NCBI GenBank assembly: GCA_025266875.1 | Contig: JALLLT010000004.1 | Location: 1 to 64,000 of the forward strand | Origin: Fennellomyces sp. T-0311 | Lineage: Eukaryota > Mucoromycota > Mucoromycetes > Mucorales > Lichtheimiaceae | Length of the DNA stretch: 64,000 bases | Direction: 5' to 3' | Shown: piece after piece, positions 23,026-35,945 of the stretch | Position numbering within the stretch: position 1 is the stretch's first letter | How the letters are laid out: each line of letters begins with the position of its first letter | Translations under genes and position numbers: made by a program | Notes under the pieces: model-generated | Seen by the model: the letters and a program-made list of their open reading frames with translations, nothing else | What the model was told of the DNA's origin: nothing | Databases searched by the model: none

Positions 23026-23500
23026 GATGGTGGCACGAGCAGCAAGAAATCCCAGGATCCCCTAGCATTAACTCATGAAGATGATCAGATAAACTGTTGG
23101 GATCTTCTTGTGGCACCTCATTGGTCCTATGATAAAATTTTCTTCAGGGCTCTACCCTTGTTTCTTACCTGTTACCTTTGAGGATAACTTTTGCACGCCT
23201 ATATAAACCTGCCTCTACCTGAACTTGCTCTCTTTTGCAGTTGAAACCCTTCACTAATAATACACATATACTGTCGCACTTGACACGCTTCCCACCTTTT
23301 TTTTTTTCCCTGCTTCAATTCCCTTGACGGACGAATCTTCTGTCCGTTACTACGCCCATCACGACTTCAGAAACCAAACTAGTCGCAAGTCTATTCAACC
23401 GGCGAGGTTTCCCTCCTTGGCTGCTTTGAGCATATATTCTGTCTACTCTCTCTTTCTTTCTCTCTAAATCTACAATCAAACGTATTTTTCTCTGTTAACC
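23026..23500 (+). promoter_or_regulatory. Ornithine decarboxylase promoter and long leader
   Basis: A TATATAAA box at 23200-23207 is followed by pyrimidine-rich DNA and about 270 bp of leader before the ATG at 23501. Long structured leaders are common for ornithine decarboxylase mRNAs, whose translation responds to polyamines. No clear upstream reading frame was confirmed. Confidence 0.5.
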
Positions 23501-24901
23501 ATGCGCACCGAGTTCCAATCACTTTTGGTCGACCAGCCCATGCCATTGTCGCTGAAGCAACCTCAAACAGCAACGGACTTGCCGCCCATTCACAAATTGC
23601 CCGTGCAGCAGGTCATTCAACAAAAGCTTGAAGCTATCAACGCCTTGAAATGGGAATCCGATCAAGAAAACGCGTTTTTTGTCGCGGATCTCGGTGAAGT
23701 ATACCGACAGCACTTGCGGTGGCAGTCGTTGCTTCCTCGGATCGAGCCCTTCTTTGGTAATGTATTCTGTATCTCTGTTGTTGTTATTGTTGTTTCCGTA
23801 CTAACAATAACAAAAACCTGCAGCTATCAAGTCGAATCCCGACCCAATGGTGGTCAAACTCCTTGCTGCCATCGGACTAGGCTTTGACTGTGCCAGCAAG
23901 TCCGAAATCCAGCAAGTTCTCGAAGAAGGTGTCGAACCTGAGCGGATCATTTATGCCAACCCCTGCAAACAAGCATCCTTCATTCGTTATGCCAACCAGC
24001 GCAATGTTGCCAAGATGACCTTTGACAACGCCGAAGAGTTGCACAAGATCAAGAAACTGTATCCGGATGCCGAATTGGTCTTGCGCATCTTGACAGATGA
24101 CTCCAAATCCTTGTGTCAGCTTGGTCTCAAGTTTGGTGCCCCGCTGGAGATCGTCCCCTCACTGTTGCAGACCGCCAAAGAATTGGATCTCAATGTCATT
24201 GGTGTCAGTTTCCACGTTGGCTCCGGTTGCCAAGATGAACACGCGTTCGCGGATGCCGTGATGCGTGCCAGAAAGGCATTTGATATTGGCTTGACTATGG
24301 GATTCAACTTTACATTGCTCGATGTAGGCGGCGGTTTCCCCGGTGCCGACGTCCAGGATGGCATCACTTTTGAAAAGGTTGCCAAGGTGCTGGGCCCCGC
24401 TGTCGATGCGTTCTTCCCTTCAGATATCCGCGTGATTGCTGAACCTGGTCGCTACTACGTGGCATCGGCGTTCACCATTTGCACGCATGTGGTCGGACGT
24501 CGCACCGTGAGGGCGGAATCGGAGACTCAGTACATGTGTAAGTTGCATGGTGGTTACGCTCTATGGGGCTCATAATGACGCAAAAAAAAACCATAGACTA
24601 TGTCAACGATGGCATGTATGGATCGTTCAACTGCATCCTGTTTGATCATCAAGTGGTCCATCCGCAAGTGCTGGTGCGCAACAATGGTCCAGTGCACAAG
24701 GATGAAAAGGTGTACACCAGCAGCGTGTGGGGACCCACCTGCGACTCGATCGACTGCCTGGCCAAGGAGACAAGGCTGCCGCTTTTGGAAGACGGCGACT
24801 GGCTGTTTTGGGAGAATATGGGGGCGTATTCGATCTGCGCCGCATCCCAATTCAACGGGTTCAAGCAATCCGACATCATTTATACGAACACGTCTTTGTG
24901 A
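23501..24901 (+). CDS. SPE1: Ornithine decarboxylase, 424 aa
   Basis: Exons 23501-23756, 23824-24537 and 24597-24901 agree in phase. The enzyme converts ornithine to putrescine, the committed step of polyamine synthesis, in the cytosol. It is a group IV PLP decarboxylase of the alanine-racemase fold. The PLP lysine is K88 in FFAIKSNPDP; other blocks are GFDCASKSEI, SFHVGSGC, the phosphate loop LDVGGGFPG and EPGRYYVASAF. Cys372 in WGPTCDSIDC is the conserved active-site cysteine from the partner subunit of the dimer, and NDGMYGSFNC is also present. Length is near the family norm. Eukaryotic forms are usually degraded through antizyme. No antizyme gene was seen in the window. The gene symbol follows the yeast name. 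Confidence 0.97.
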
Positions 24902-25047
24902 GAAAGAGCATTTCGTACATATAAAAAAAAGAAGTTTATTGTTCTGAAACGGATAATCGCGCTGAAACTTGCCTTTGCTGTTGTACAAAAAATTCGATTG
25001 CATTACTTTGACAGCTTAAACGGATACCTTGCTCCCTTTCACACTTT

Positions 25048-26766
25048 ATGGCTCGCTCAAAACGAAACAAACGTTTCCGTCGTCGCCCATCACACGAGAA
25101 TGGCCACGCATCTCCAGACCAAATTCCCCATCCCTCCACCTCATTTGCTCCGTTGAATTACTTTTTCAGACGCTCACATCAGTACGAGGCCATTCCCACC
25201 TCAGAGGTAGTATTCTCCAAACATGTAACCAACAATAGAGTTGCTCATATGATTCGCTTCAAGGAAAGAGTAGTCTATAGCACGTCGCCTCCTGAGATCG
25301 ATGAACATGCCATTGATATGAACAGGCCGTTCTATTCCTCAGACTCTGCGGACGAAATGCGCGAGTCGGGCATCGAAGAGGACGTGTGCTTCCCCAACGA
25401 TAACGAGGACGATATCAACTACAGCGACCTGGACGATTACATTCGAGAAGAGCGGGCGGGCGATCGATTGGATACAAGACGTCGGTCGTCATCAGCTGCA
25501 CGGCGGTTCAGCTTGTACGGCGATCGAGATCGAAACAAGGAAAAATCAAATGTCGAAGAAGATAGGGTCACGTTGTTCTCGGTGACAGAACCTGCGTCGA
25601 TCCATGCAAGGTCCATTGACGCGATTCCTTCCCACGGCCAAAAGTTGAGTGATTTACTCAAAAAGGGTTGCTTCTGGCTGGATATTTTGTCGCCTACCGA
25701 TGCAGAGATGAAGGCGCTGAGCAAGACATTTCATATCCACCCGCTGACCGTGGAAGACATTACCATGGAGGAGCAGCGCGAGAAGTGCGAGATCTACAAG
25801 AACTATTACTTTATTTGCTTCCGAAGCTTCGAACAGAATCAATCCTCGGTCAATTATCTCCAGCCTCTGGCGCTTTATATCATTGTCTTGAAGGAAGGCG
25901 TTCTCTCCGTGAGTTCCCTTTTATGGTTCTTATGCGCGGCACACCTCTCAACTTTAAGTTTTAGTTTCATTTCCGACCCACCCCGCATCCTCACAACGTG
26001 CGGAAGCGCATCAAGCAACTGCGAGACTATATCAAGGTGTCACCTGGTAACGTATTGCGGTTGCCAAGGAACCCCGCATATTCTAACCAGCTGAATAGAC
26101 TGGATATGCTACGGCCTACTGGATGACATTACCGACTCGTTTGCTCCCATAATTCGCTCCATTGAATTCGAAGTCGACTCGATTGACGAGTTGGTGCTTA
26201 TTCTCAAAGAATCCGAGCAATCCGACATGTTGCGACGCATTGGGTACTGCCGGAAACGCATGATGAGCTTGATGCGGCTTTTGGTGGGTAAGGTAGATGT
26301 GGTGAAAACACTTGTCAAACGAGGGGAAGCAAAGCAACCTCAAGAGATCCAGCCGGTCGTCAGCAGCGAAGTCTTGCTGTATCTCGGCGATGTCCAAGAT
26401 CATATCATTACCATGCTCCAAGCACTTACTCATTACGAGAAAATTTCCTCGCGCTCGCATTCCAATTACCTGGCTCAAATATCCATCGAAATGACGCAGA
26501 CCAACAACGAAATGAACGATGTCTTGTCCAAACTGACAGCCTTGGGCAGTATCTTGGTGCCCATGAATTTAGTCACCGGTCTCTGGGGCATGAACGTATT
26601 GGTGCCTGGACAAACCCGGGTGAGTGTGTGATTCCTAGTGGCTCAAAGAAGTGTACTGAACGGGTTGGAATAGGAGGACTTGTCATGGTTCATGTCAATC
26701 ACGTTTTCCATACTTGTCTTTTGTATCGCGTCCACCATGGTCATGAGATATTACAGGATTGTTTGA
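25048..26766 (+). CDS. CorA-family Mg2+ transporter (Alr1/Mnr2 type), 518 aa
   Basis: Exons 25048-25908, 25965-26046, 26099-26619 and 26674-26766 agree in phase. The N-terminal 180 residues are basic then acidic and disordered. The soluble funnel domain follows, with FWLDILSPTDAEMKALSKTF, HIHPLTVEDI and ALYIIVLKEG joined across intron 1 to FHFRPTPHPHNVRKRI. The SPD-WICYGLLDDITDSFAP junction across intron 2 is typical of fungal members. Two membrane helices at the C-terminus enclose the signature GMN in LWGMNVLVPGQ, essential for Mg2+ selectivity. The short cytosolic end RYYRIV is as in plasma-membrane or vacuolar Alr/Mnr2 proteins. Which membrane is used cannot be told. It ends 65 bp before the convergent allantoicase stop. 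Confidence 0.95.
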
Positions 26767-26831
26767 ATATATAAGGGAGACCATTTATTATGTACATTTT
26801 TTTTGTTTCTTTCTTTATATAAGGGGGTAAC

Positions 26832-28085
26832 TTAGTTGCCGTTGACTTCATCCGGGAACTTTTCGGTGTTGGGCTTGGGAATAGGGAGAGCGGGAAGCTT
26901 GCCACCTTCGCGGACACCGAACAAACGGACGCGCTTGGCACCACCATCTGCACAAGTTTTTATCAGTCAAATCAATCAACTTTTCTTTCTCTCTCCCTCT
27001 CTCTCTCTCTCTATAACTTACCAGGAATAATAGCAAACTTGGCGTGGGTGAAGGTCTTGTCGGTGTGGGGAAGGTCAAAGTAGTACAAACCGTGAGCACC
27101 GACGCTGGAAGGCTCAATCAACGAAGTCCAAACAGCAGTATCTTCGGGCACTTCCTGCTCACTCGACGTAGCTTCCAAAGTAATCTTGTTGGGGTAGTTA
27201 CCCTTGTAGTGCGATGTATCGATTTCAGCCTTCAACAAATGACCCTTGGCACCCAACTTGATGATCGCAACATCCTTGTGGCCGGGAGTACGCGAACGCT
27301 TGGTTTCCCATCCATCACCCATGTTTTGACCACGGCCAGGCAACAACAAGTTACTCGAAGGAGTGTAATGCTCGTTGGAGCAGTACACTGAGCGACCACC
27401 ATTGCCAACGAAAGCCAAATCCAGCACAGTCCTATACATGTCCACAGTTAATCACCATGCAACCGCCGGGTATCAAAGTACACTTACGACTTGTCATCGG
27501 GGAAGATGGGCTGGACCTGACCATAAACACGGAAACGAGCAATACCGCCATCAGGAATATTGTTGATACGAACATGAGTGTACACCTCCGTTTGCTTCTC
27601 CAACACAAACACGTTATGGCACGATGGGGGCAAATCAACCTTGGGCAAGACTTCGACCCATTTGGCATTGTCGGTGTTACCACAGGGGCAGAAGGCGGCC
27701 TCGACGGAAGCAGCAGGTGCTTGGTTACCGGTAAAGTAAGAGGTATCGATATCGAAACCGCGGATCGAACCAGCAAAACCAAGCTTGATGATGCACCAAT
27801 CGTATGTTTGGTTGTGGCGCTTGGTTTCCCAACCATCCATCCAGGCACCAGTCGAAACGAATTTGCCAGGAGCGTGAACGGGTGGTGCAGGGTTGATCAT
27901 GTTGGTGGCAGGTGCAAAGAATTCGTCTGTCACGGCAACAATCGTGCTGCCCAAGGCGGAGCTGGCGATGTCTAAAAATGGTCCATAAGTGAAAAGGTCC
28001 CGTATATGTAAAGAAGACGGCGCTTACCGGTGCACTTGGCCAAAGGAGAGGCAGCGAGTTCTTCGTAGGGGATACGCGTGTACAT
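26832..28085 (-). CDS. DAL2: Allantoicase, 355 aa
   Basis: Exons 28085-28028, 27971-27488, 27431-27022 and 26947-26832 agree in phase. Allantoicase hydrolyses allantoate to ureidoglycolate and urea in purine nitrogen recovery, in the cytosol. The protein shows the family's internal duplication: both halves contain a DGWETKR motif followed by an IIKLG strand (near residues 75-100 and 220-250). Other blocks are FFAPATNMINP, GFDIDTSYFTGN and VRLFGVREGG at the end. The length is normal for fungi. Introns of 54-76 bp have standard ends; one holds a (CT)n run at 26993-27012. The next genes of the allantoin pathway are not in the window. In fungi this gene is commonly under nitrogen-catabolite control, but no GATA-site analysis was done here. 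The symbol follows yeast. Confidence 0.97.
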
Positions 28086-29608
28086 GATTACAAGATAAGG
28101 TAAAGAAAGAGAAAAAAGTGCTGGGTTTCAGGCACCTCATTTATATATATTTTCAAGGTCTCCGCCCCAATTAAGATAAAAGTATACCCTTACAAAAATA
28201 TAGCTTCGGAAGTAATTCACGGAAGAAGCCGTCCCTTGAACATGTGCCGAACACTCGGCCGCGAACTTTTCCATGTTCCCACGTTGAAAATGCATTGACC
28301 CCTGGTGTCCGTGCTCTCGGGCGGTCTCGCCTTTTCCCATTTAACCATTTGGTTAGAGGATGGCGTCAATCACTGCTTTATCATAAATTATACTCTTGCA
28401 AGATAACGGTATAATTTGTTTAACCTTAAAAAAATACACGGAGCTTCTTTCAGTGTGGGCACTTCTTGAAGGAAAGAAAAAGCAAACTGTTTACATCGCA
28501 CGTGAAGTCCAGAAATATACCATTTTAATGGACCGCAGCAAAGATACAGTTTGCTTAAGGTTCATTCTGAGATCCTCTCACTCTCCCTGAGTAACACGGA
28601 CGAACGACAAGCATGAATGTATATCATTTTGCCAGCATGTAGTAAACAAATGTGTGTGCATGAATTTGGCTGCTGTACAATGATAAGGCATGAGCACCTG
28701 ATAGTTGTTTGTTTACTATATTTGCGCCCTTAAAGATGAGATCCCCACACTCGAAAATGACCCCGTTAATTGGAATGAACCGATAGCATTATCATTTACC
28801 GTTTACATGAAAAAATTAAAATAAAAAGCTTAATCCCAGTTGAATATAAACTGAACAATGAAAAAATAAGTATGGCTTTCTTGGCACGACTTTATCTTAT
28901 AATGACAGCTGCCAACGTTATCATTTGTTCACGTTACACAGCGTGGCAGAAACGCAGGAACCCGGTTTCTATGGTGATGAATCGTCGTGCAAGAACGAGC
29001 TTATCGTCAAACGTGACATTCATATTGCGTGCCAAGCGTAGTCATTGCATGTTTCACCGGAATATACGCTTCGTCAGCGCACAACCTATATATTAGCGAT
29101 GTCGACATCGGGCCTACTGTTCACCTGAACTTCTTTTGGTATATCGCTCCCCATCTTTGTCACTGTGGGTATTATGAAAAGTTATACCAGCAAGCCTTAG
29201 TTGCGAAAATCACTTTTAATCATATATGAGCTTGAGGTTCGTCAGAAGATGCATATAATAACTGATGGTCAAAATACAGCATAGGTGGATTGCAGGTATA
29301 TCTCGCATTTAATTGTCTTTTGACAAAGTTGCATGACCCGGATTGAGTTGATCACTTTAATACCACAGGTGCGTGGCTGCATAAAATGCACTTTATGCCA
29401 ATTTAGAGATGTCTCCGCACAGTATGAAAGGGTTGGAGGGTAGGGAGAGCATCTCCTTCTGGCATAGAAGGGAAAAGAAGTGTGGTATAGGAGGCCATCA
29501 GACAGTCCTCAGTAGTACCTGAAGAAGATTTCCCGAAGCTGAATGACGCGCTTATATTTTATCCCAGTCAACTTGAGCACCTGGAGGCATAAAATGAGAC
29601 TAGCTTTA
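28086..29608. other. Intergenic, no gene seen
   Basis: The left end is the allantoicase promoter: a TATATA stretch lies at 28140-28150, 55-65 bp upstream of the start. The rest is AT-rich with short frames of no recognisable family, up to the 3' end of the HET gene. Confidence 0.45.
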
Positions 29609-31350
29609 TTATATAATAGCAAAGTGGCGAGGACCTTGTATGTAATCCTCAACAGTAAAACGCAAGTCAATAAAGCATAAACCGATGGCTCTGTAAGAAC
29701 CGTCATATTCTCTGACGACAGGGTAGCATCGGCTAGCTTTGCTATAGTGTTTAAAATCAAAATACGTTCCAGAAAGTATAAAGCACTGCGAACAGTTTTC
29801 TGTCAGGGATAAATCACCTGCAGTTCTAAAATAAGGACCCGATACTCTGTTGACCCAGGATCCATTTTCTTCATCCACCAAGAGAGAATGCGTCCGCCCC
29901 ATCCCAATCGGTGTATAAGATTCGTAGCTGCTACCGTCCACGATAAAAGTCAAATACGGAATCATGGATGATGCACCATGGCTTTTTTTTAACGAGTTGG
30001 ATACAGGGTGGATGGTTTGTTGCGTCGTCATGTAATCTGGTTTCTCCTCGAGAGGGTCCATTCCTTCTGGTATATAACGCCAATAATCGTCTGGCTTGGC
30101 CGGATGGATGTGGATAGATATATATGTACTCTTGACATTCATGGATTTCTCATTGATGGAATAGCTGAAAGACGTTTCGGTAAACTCCTTTGTGATTTCA
30201 CCATTGGGAATATGGATTCCTTTCGTACCAGTCCATGAAGGAAGAGATTCGGCTTCTATTTGTCGATCTTCCCGTATTTTGGCATCGTCAACAGATTCAC
30301 GGTAAGGTTCAGGAACACCAAAGTATAGTATGGAAATGTCCTTCTGAGCCAAGAGACCATAGAACTGTACTGCCAAATCGATCGGATCCTGATGGTAGTT
30401 GAAGGAGATGCCGCTTTTTAGCTCCGGATATATGTTGGCGAGGGCAAATATTCGGTCATGTCGCTTGCTACTTGTCCGTTTGGCCGCAATCCACAACAAA
30501 GTACAGACTCTCCAGGCTTTGTTTGGTTGACACATATGAGTAAGAAACTCTTTTTTATCGGGGCCAGTGTCGTAATCCGTGATATCCCACCAAAAATGCG
30601 CATTTCGTCCCACGAAAAGGATAGATTTCGACATGTAAGCTTCTTCAAGAGTCCAGAGACGTTTGCTCCACTGGCTTCTTTGTATTACGTCAGTGTTTAC
30701 AACTCCGTGTTCTTTATAGATGTCTCTGCGGTCCCAATACAGTTCTGGTACCAGGACTAGTGTACACCGAGCATTGCGATAGATCAGATGCATCTGCTTT
30801 ATCTCGCGCATTTTATCGTCATGGTTGCCTTGGTTGATGCACAATTGATCGAACCAGATATACTTTATGTGAAAGTCGGCGCAAATTTCTTGAATGACGT
30901 CTTCAAAGTTGCCGTATCGTTTCTCCTTTGTTGTTCGGTCTAATTTTTTCCACTCTGTTGTCCGCAATACACCATTCTTGCTTTTGTGGTGTTTGACATT
31001 TGTCTCAACAGTATTATAAGTGATGATTTCGTGTCTGCCTTCATCCACCCGTCTGTACTCTTCACCGCCCTCGTGAATTATTTCGCCGGATTGGTTCCAT
31101 GAGTACGATAAAGCCCAATAGTGTCCTTTTACATCTTTCCCGTCGACAACGCGCCAGTTGGATACACGAACCAACCATGTAGGTTTGAACTCGGACGCTG
31201 CTTAAGCTATGTGAGATGGCTTTTATACGTAATGAATTTTCCAGACATATTACCTTCTGAATCTTCAGGTAATATAGTAACGCAAGGGTAATTAAAATAT
31301 CCATTACGGTCCATTGCTTCGACTCGCTTTTTGTCATATACGATGTACAT
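29609..31350 (-). CDS. HET-domain protein, intact paralogue, 562 aa
   Basis: Exons 31350-31254 and 31200-29609 are joined by a phase-1 intron (GTAATA...CTTAAG), giving an uninterrupted frame. The HET domain occupies roughly the first half, with WALSYSWNQSGE, YIWFDQLCINQG, MHLIYRNARCTLVLVPELY and SQWSKRLWTLEEAYMS. The C-terminal half (HDRIFALANIYPELK onward) is shared only with the broken copy at 2.4-4.2 kb and is otherwise unrecognised. No membrane segment or repeat domain is visible. The two copies are in opposite orientation, 25 kb apart, and share exon structure over their whole length, so they arose by duplication. The frame stays open somewhat upstream of the chosen Met, and homology with the other copy continues a few residues further, so another 5' exon is possible. 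Confidence 0.82.
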
Positions 31351-32770
31351 TTTTAACGCTACGTACCAAGTTCCAGGTGGTAAGAAGCCTTCGATCTCTC
31401 TGTGAACGCGCACTCTTGTTACATACCTTGTGATAAAACTGAGCAAAAGCACATTGCAAAAGTAAAAGGTTGGGAGAAAATTATATATTATGTACCAGAT
31501 GATTTTGCCACAAACATATCTGCATCAAAGACTGCGCCCAAATCCTATACCGTATAAAAGTAAATGCATAATAGTATGGGATTCGGGATTAGTATTATAT
31601 AGTGTTGAATAGAGGTTCAAGTGTAGCTGCCTGGTGAGAATGAAAGTTGTACCTCTCTATTGCTCCTTTTTTGTCGTCGAATATCGATGCCATTCGCTAC
31701 GATACTTACATAGAAAAAAAGATATATATCCTGCAGAGCTTTAACAGCAATATATTATAACTAACTTAGTAATAACCTTATATTATGTTCGAGTATCCAA
31801 ATTTAAGAAGAGATAAAGAAGGTATGGAGAACTCGCTCGCACTGCCTTCCATTAGTTTTGGTAGTCATGGTAGCAATGTTATTATGACTACATTTATATT
31901 GTGCCATAAAACCCAATTAGCTAAATCACTAGGTAATTTGGTCCTTGACTTGATGATTTTCTTTGAACTTTTACGGGAATATTTGCCTACAACAAAAACA
32001 GATACGTAGATAACTCCCATTTTCAGAGTTAAAGAAGTAAAGCACACGTAGATATTTTTTCACAAAGGCTTCTTATGAAGAGCTTTGTAAGTATAGGTGT
32101 ACATATGATATGTTATTATTCCTGGGACTGCCGACACCAACGATAGCTTTTGATGAATCTGGTAAATTTAAACCAGCTGTTGCACAAATCGACGACAGTA
32201 GGCTATCTGCAAATTGTACACAGATGTCCGAGCCGACTGCTTATAGTCACATCATCAGACAAGAGTTTATTACGTGGCCGATATTACAAACAACTGCTTT
32301 TAAGGTATAGTTGGGGCAATCTAACCTAACGACGTGACTTTTGTGCATCCAGATCGAGCAACTGTATTCATCATGTCTTTTAGTCCAAATGTGTCAAAAA
32401 CCATTGCCTTTACATGATCACCAAGCCAAAGCTCTTGTCACAAATGATTGGAGCCAATATTGCGATGGCTGAACCGTACTTTTCTCCACACATCTTGGGT
32501 ATACTGCGGCACAAGTTTGTACTATCCTCGACAAACAGCCAAGCATGTGAGATAATCTTGCGAAAAAATCATCGGAAAAGATATCGGAAGGCAAAAACCA
32601 CATGAACACGAGTTGATGCGGATGAATCCAACGGAGTTATCAGTCATTGTGATGGTGACGGGAATAAGATGTTATTCATTAACAGGGTGCAATATTCTGT
32701 TCCCGAATGTTCACTTTGAAAAGTCACCGATTCTTGACTGAAGTTCACGGCTCCATGAGGATTTGATGGA
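31351..32770. other. Intergenic, no convincing gene
   Basis: AT-rich sequence with scattered short frames on both strands (for example 31785-32009 and 32110-32310) and no recognised motif. The first part is the promoter of the intact HET gene. Confidence 0.4.
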
Positions 32771-33714
32771 TTGGTCTCGATTTACTCTGTTGCTATATCT
32801 ACATATAGAACAGTGACCCGGCTGTACACACCGTGGAGCTACATTCGTAACATACATTTCCGAATATCGTTTGTTTGCATCTGTATTTCATTGTCGGCTA
32901 TGGTACTCGTCTGGAGCCAATCTTACAGCGGTGCCCAAACATTGAATGTCTTATGGGTCCAATTTTTGGTACGACAATGACAGTTTTCATGCAAGGTATG
33001 CCTGATATTACCGACACATGGGATAATAGAACATTCCAGCGAGATCCGCTGTTTACTCACTGTCCTCACCTGTCAATGCTCCGGAGCAACGCCAGTCACT
33101 AAGAATACAAAGACATACCAGTTACCTACAACAGGCAACAGCAACCACAAGGACTTCACACCTATTTTACCTGCGAAAGCAGAGAGCGCAATCCTTATAC
33201 ACAGATTGCTTCTAATATCAATCAAAGGCGGCATACTTTGGGACATCTATGGTTTTAGCTAAGTACGCTTATGTGGGATGATGCTGTCGCCGGGTGGTCT
33301 TCCTTATTTTGATCACTCCAAATGGTGGACTTGCGTACTCTGATTTTCTGGTTTATCAGCTTGGATACTACATCACCCGCTGCAATAATGAGCCAGTGTC
33401 CTGTTATCGAGAGGGTTACGATTGATGATATATGCTCGACGTTTGATCAAACTGCACTCCAGCGTTTGCGAACCATTCTACCATTGAAGTTTTTGGACTT
33501 TATGGGCGTCTCGTTCGACGGCCATGATGCAACTTTGGTCAGAATACTCACACGATTTCCGCCACTGGAGAAATTGATTATTAGCGATACTAATAATACT
33601 GCTGTTCTCAACCTATTTGACGCCCTGCAACACCTGCGGCAATTCAAGACATTAAAGTTAGACTTGTTTCGCGAAATGATATTCGACATAATCATGGTGA
33701 TGACGATTGTGTAA
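32771..33714 (+). pseudogene. F-box/LRR-like gene remnant
   Basis: Three consecutive segments read like leucine-rich repeats of the large fungal F-box/LRR families. One near 32875-33102 contains ILQRCPNIECLMG and HCPHLSMLR. One near 33105-33260 contains NINQRRHTLGHLWF before a stop. The last and best, 33322-33714, contains SQCPVIERVTIDD, LPLKFLDFMGVSF, LTRFPPLEKLIISD and LRQFKTLKLDLF. Frame changes and stops separate the segments and no F-box was found. It is probably a decayed member of a variable family that recruits substrates to SCF ubiquitin ligases. An intact multi-intron gene is less likely because no splice sites reconcile the frames. Confidence 0.5.
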
Positions 33715-33750
33715 GTGCCCACAATCTCAAACTGGAATCTATCCATCTAT

Positions 33751-35945
33751 ACCAGAAATTCGGTCTTTCCAATCCATTTTTACGATCATCAATAACTTGT
33801 ATACCTACCCATAAACAAATCATCATTTGTATTGACCCTGCACAGTTTTCTGATGACTATTTATATAAATTTATCAACTTGCTACACTAAACCTCCGTCC
33901 ATCGCCTCGAAATTGAAAATACTTTTATAATCTCCTGTGTAATGTACTTGATGTCCTTAGTGATCTACCTTTTTTGATAACTATGACTATGACAGGACCT
34001 TGTCTAAAGTAACCCCCACGAGATGCACATCCTCTGATTATTCTATTCTATTCTAGATCATATCCGTCCCAATTCGTATTGACAGATCGGGTCTCATTAA
34101 TATGCATGAGCTTGACGAGCGTTTACTTTAGTAAAGCAAGAGCCGATACAAATGGAGGTGATATTGGGTTTGGCGAGATAGAGCCAATAATCAGTCGAGA
34201 AGTGTCCTAATACAAATTGCATCCTAACAAGTTTGGGGATATGGAAAAGCGGGTACAGATGTTTCGCTTTCCAAGCAATATCCTATATGTCATCTCAATA
34301 AAGTCTAGCACAGGTACTAGCTAGTTCGTATTACGTATAATGACTTCCATTATATCGATTGAGAACTTATGACCTTTGTTGTGGAACAAATGTATTAAAT
34401 ATAAAACCGATTGCGTTTGCATGTCCATATTTCAAGCAAATGCATTCTTTTTTCGGACTAGCCTATAGCAATATAGAGCGACATTTGGCATTAACATGTT
34501 GTATCAGTAACGCACCAGGTTCTGTGCATAGAATGGTATGTGATGCAAAAGAGAAAATCGGTTAGTGCTTTTGAAGCATGTGATCGATGTATTCTGCAGC
34601 AGCAGCCGTATATCGGGCAGTTCACTGACAACTCTCGATTACGAATGCAACGTCCTGATTAGAATGACATAGGTGTATATCTTATCATGTAGCGTTCCTT
34701 GAATTTATTAGATTTGATATATGTCGTTGAAGAGCATATTATTTGTTGTGGAAGTGACCAATTTGGGGGGGGGTTACGTACGTGTCTAACTAGAACAATG
34801 TGGATAATTTGAATTCAACATTTTCACAGCTTCGTTGCAGTAGTAAATGTAAGATACATTGTATGCAGTCGATGGCTGGTGCTATTCAATTGAATCGTTT
34901 GGTTTGCCCTACTCTCACTTTCTGATCTACCGTCGTCAAGTCCATCCGCTTCACACTCAAATTGATCATAAAGGCCGTGTCCTTGTTCAGACTGCAACAC
35001 ACACGTGCTTTATTTGATCCACCACTTCTTGGCATCTCATTTCATTGGCCTTATTGGCCATTCTTTTGTGATGCTAGCACATTAAGCCAAACAAGATCGA
35101 CAGTGGTAGGTAATGTTACCACTTTTTTTAGGGGACTTAGTTGACAGTAAATATCTTCCAATCGAACGCTTGGCTGTGGTTTGAGCGAGCCATCAATTGC
35201 ATTGATAGACATGTTATGCGAGCATTTCGTTGGTTTTTCTGCACACTTGCACTTGATTGTACGCGTCGGGTTGCTTAGCTATAGAATGTCGAAGACCACT
35301 GGGAAATGACTAATGCGATGAGCCACCCTTTCCATGATCCATCTCGTCTATAAAGAGAAAAGAAAGTGTGAATGATAAGGGCAAGCTAAAAGGGGAGAGT
35401 AGGGAGAGCATGCAAGATTAGAGGCAATTTTGGTTGATACGTTAAAGATCAAGTGTTCCTGTCCGCCTCTGTCAGTATTTGAGCGGATCCCTTGTGGTAC
35501 TTGCGAGAAGAAAATAGTCTAAGCGGGATCACATCACGACGAAAAAAGGATAGGCTTCCATGGATACACAGTTATGCAAACGATAAAGGCAAGGTGTTTG
35601 ACCGCTACAACATAGTTTCATTTGTGTGGTTACAAAGTAGTCAGTGATGAAATCGGGATCCCTGCATGTAATGCGAGAACAATGTATTATTCCGGTATCA
35701 ACCTTGCCAGCACTAACAACAACAATCGACCTTATATCCTCCTGCAGCCATGGTCTCCTTAGACCCATCGGGTCGAGCCTCCTGTGCGTGTGCCCAGTAT
35801 CCGAAAAGTGGGAACCGGAGCACGGGATAACTTTTTAGCGTGATGCAAAGGGCTTTTTAATACGGTGCTGTTTTTTGAGAGGGGCTGGTATAGTACAGAT
35901 ATGCAAGAGAGAGAGAGATGGGAGCATGGAATATGTGGTTGTATA
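33751..35945. other. Intergenic, no gene seen
   Basis: Long AT-rich stretch without convincing frames. A G run occurs near 34766. The right end is the 3' flank of the RING gene. No RNA gene was recognised. Confidence 0.4.
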
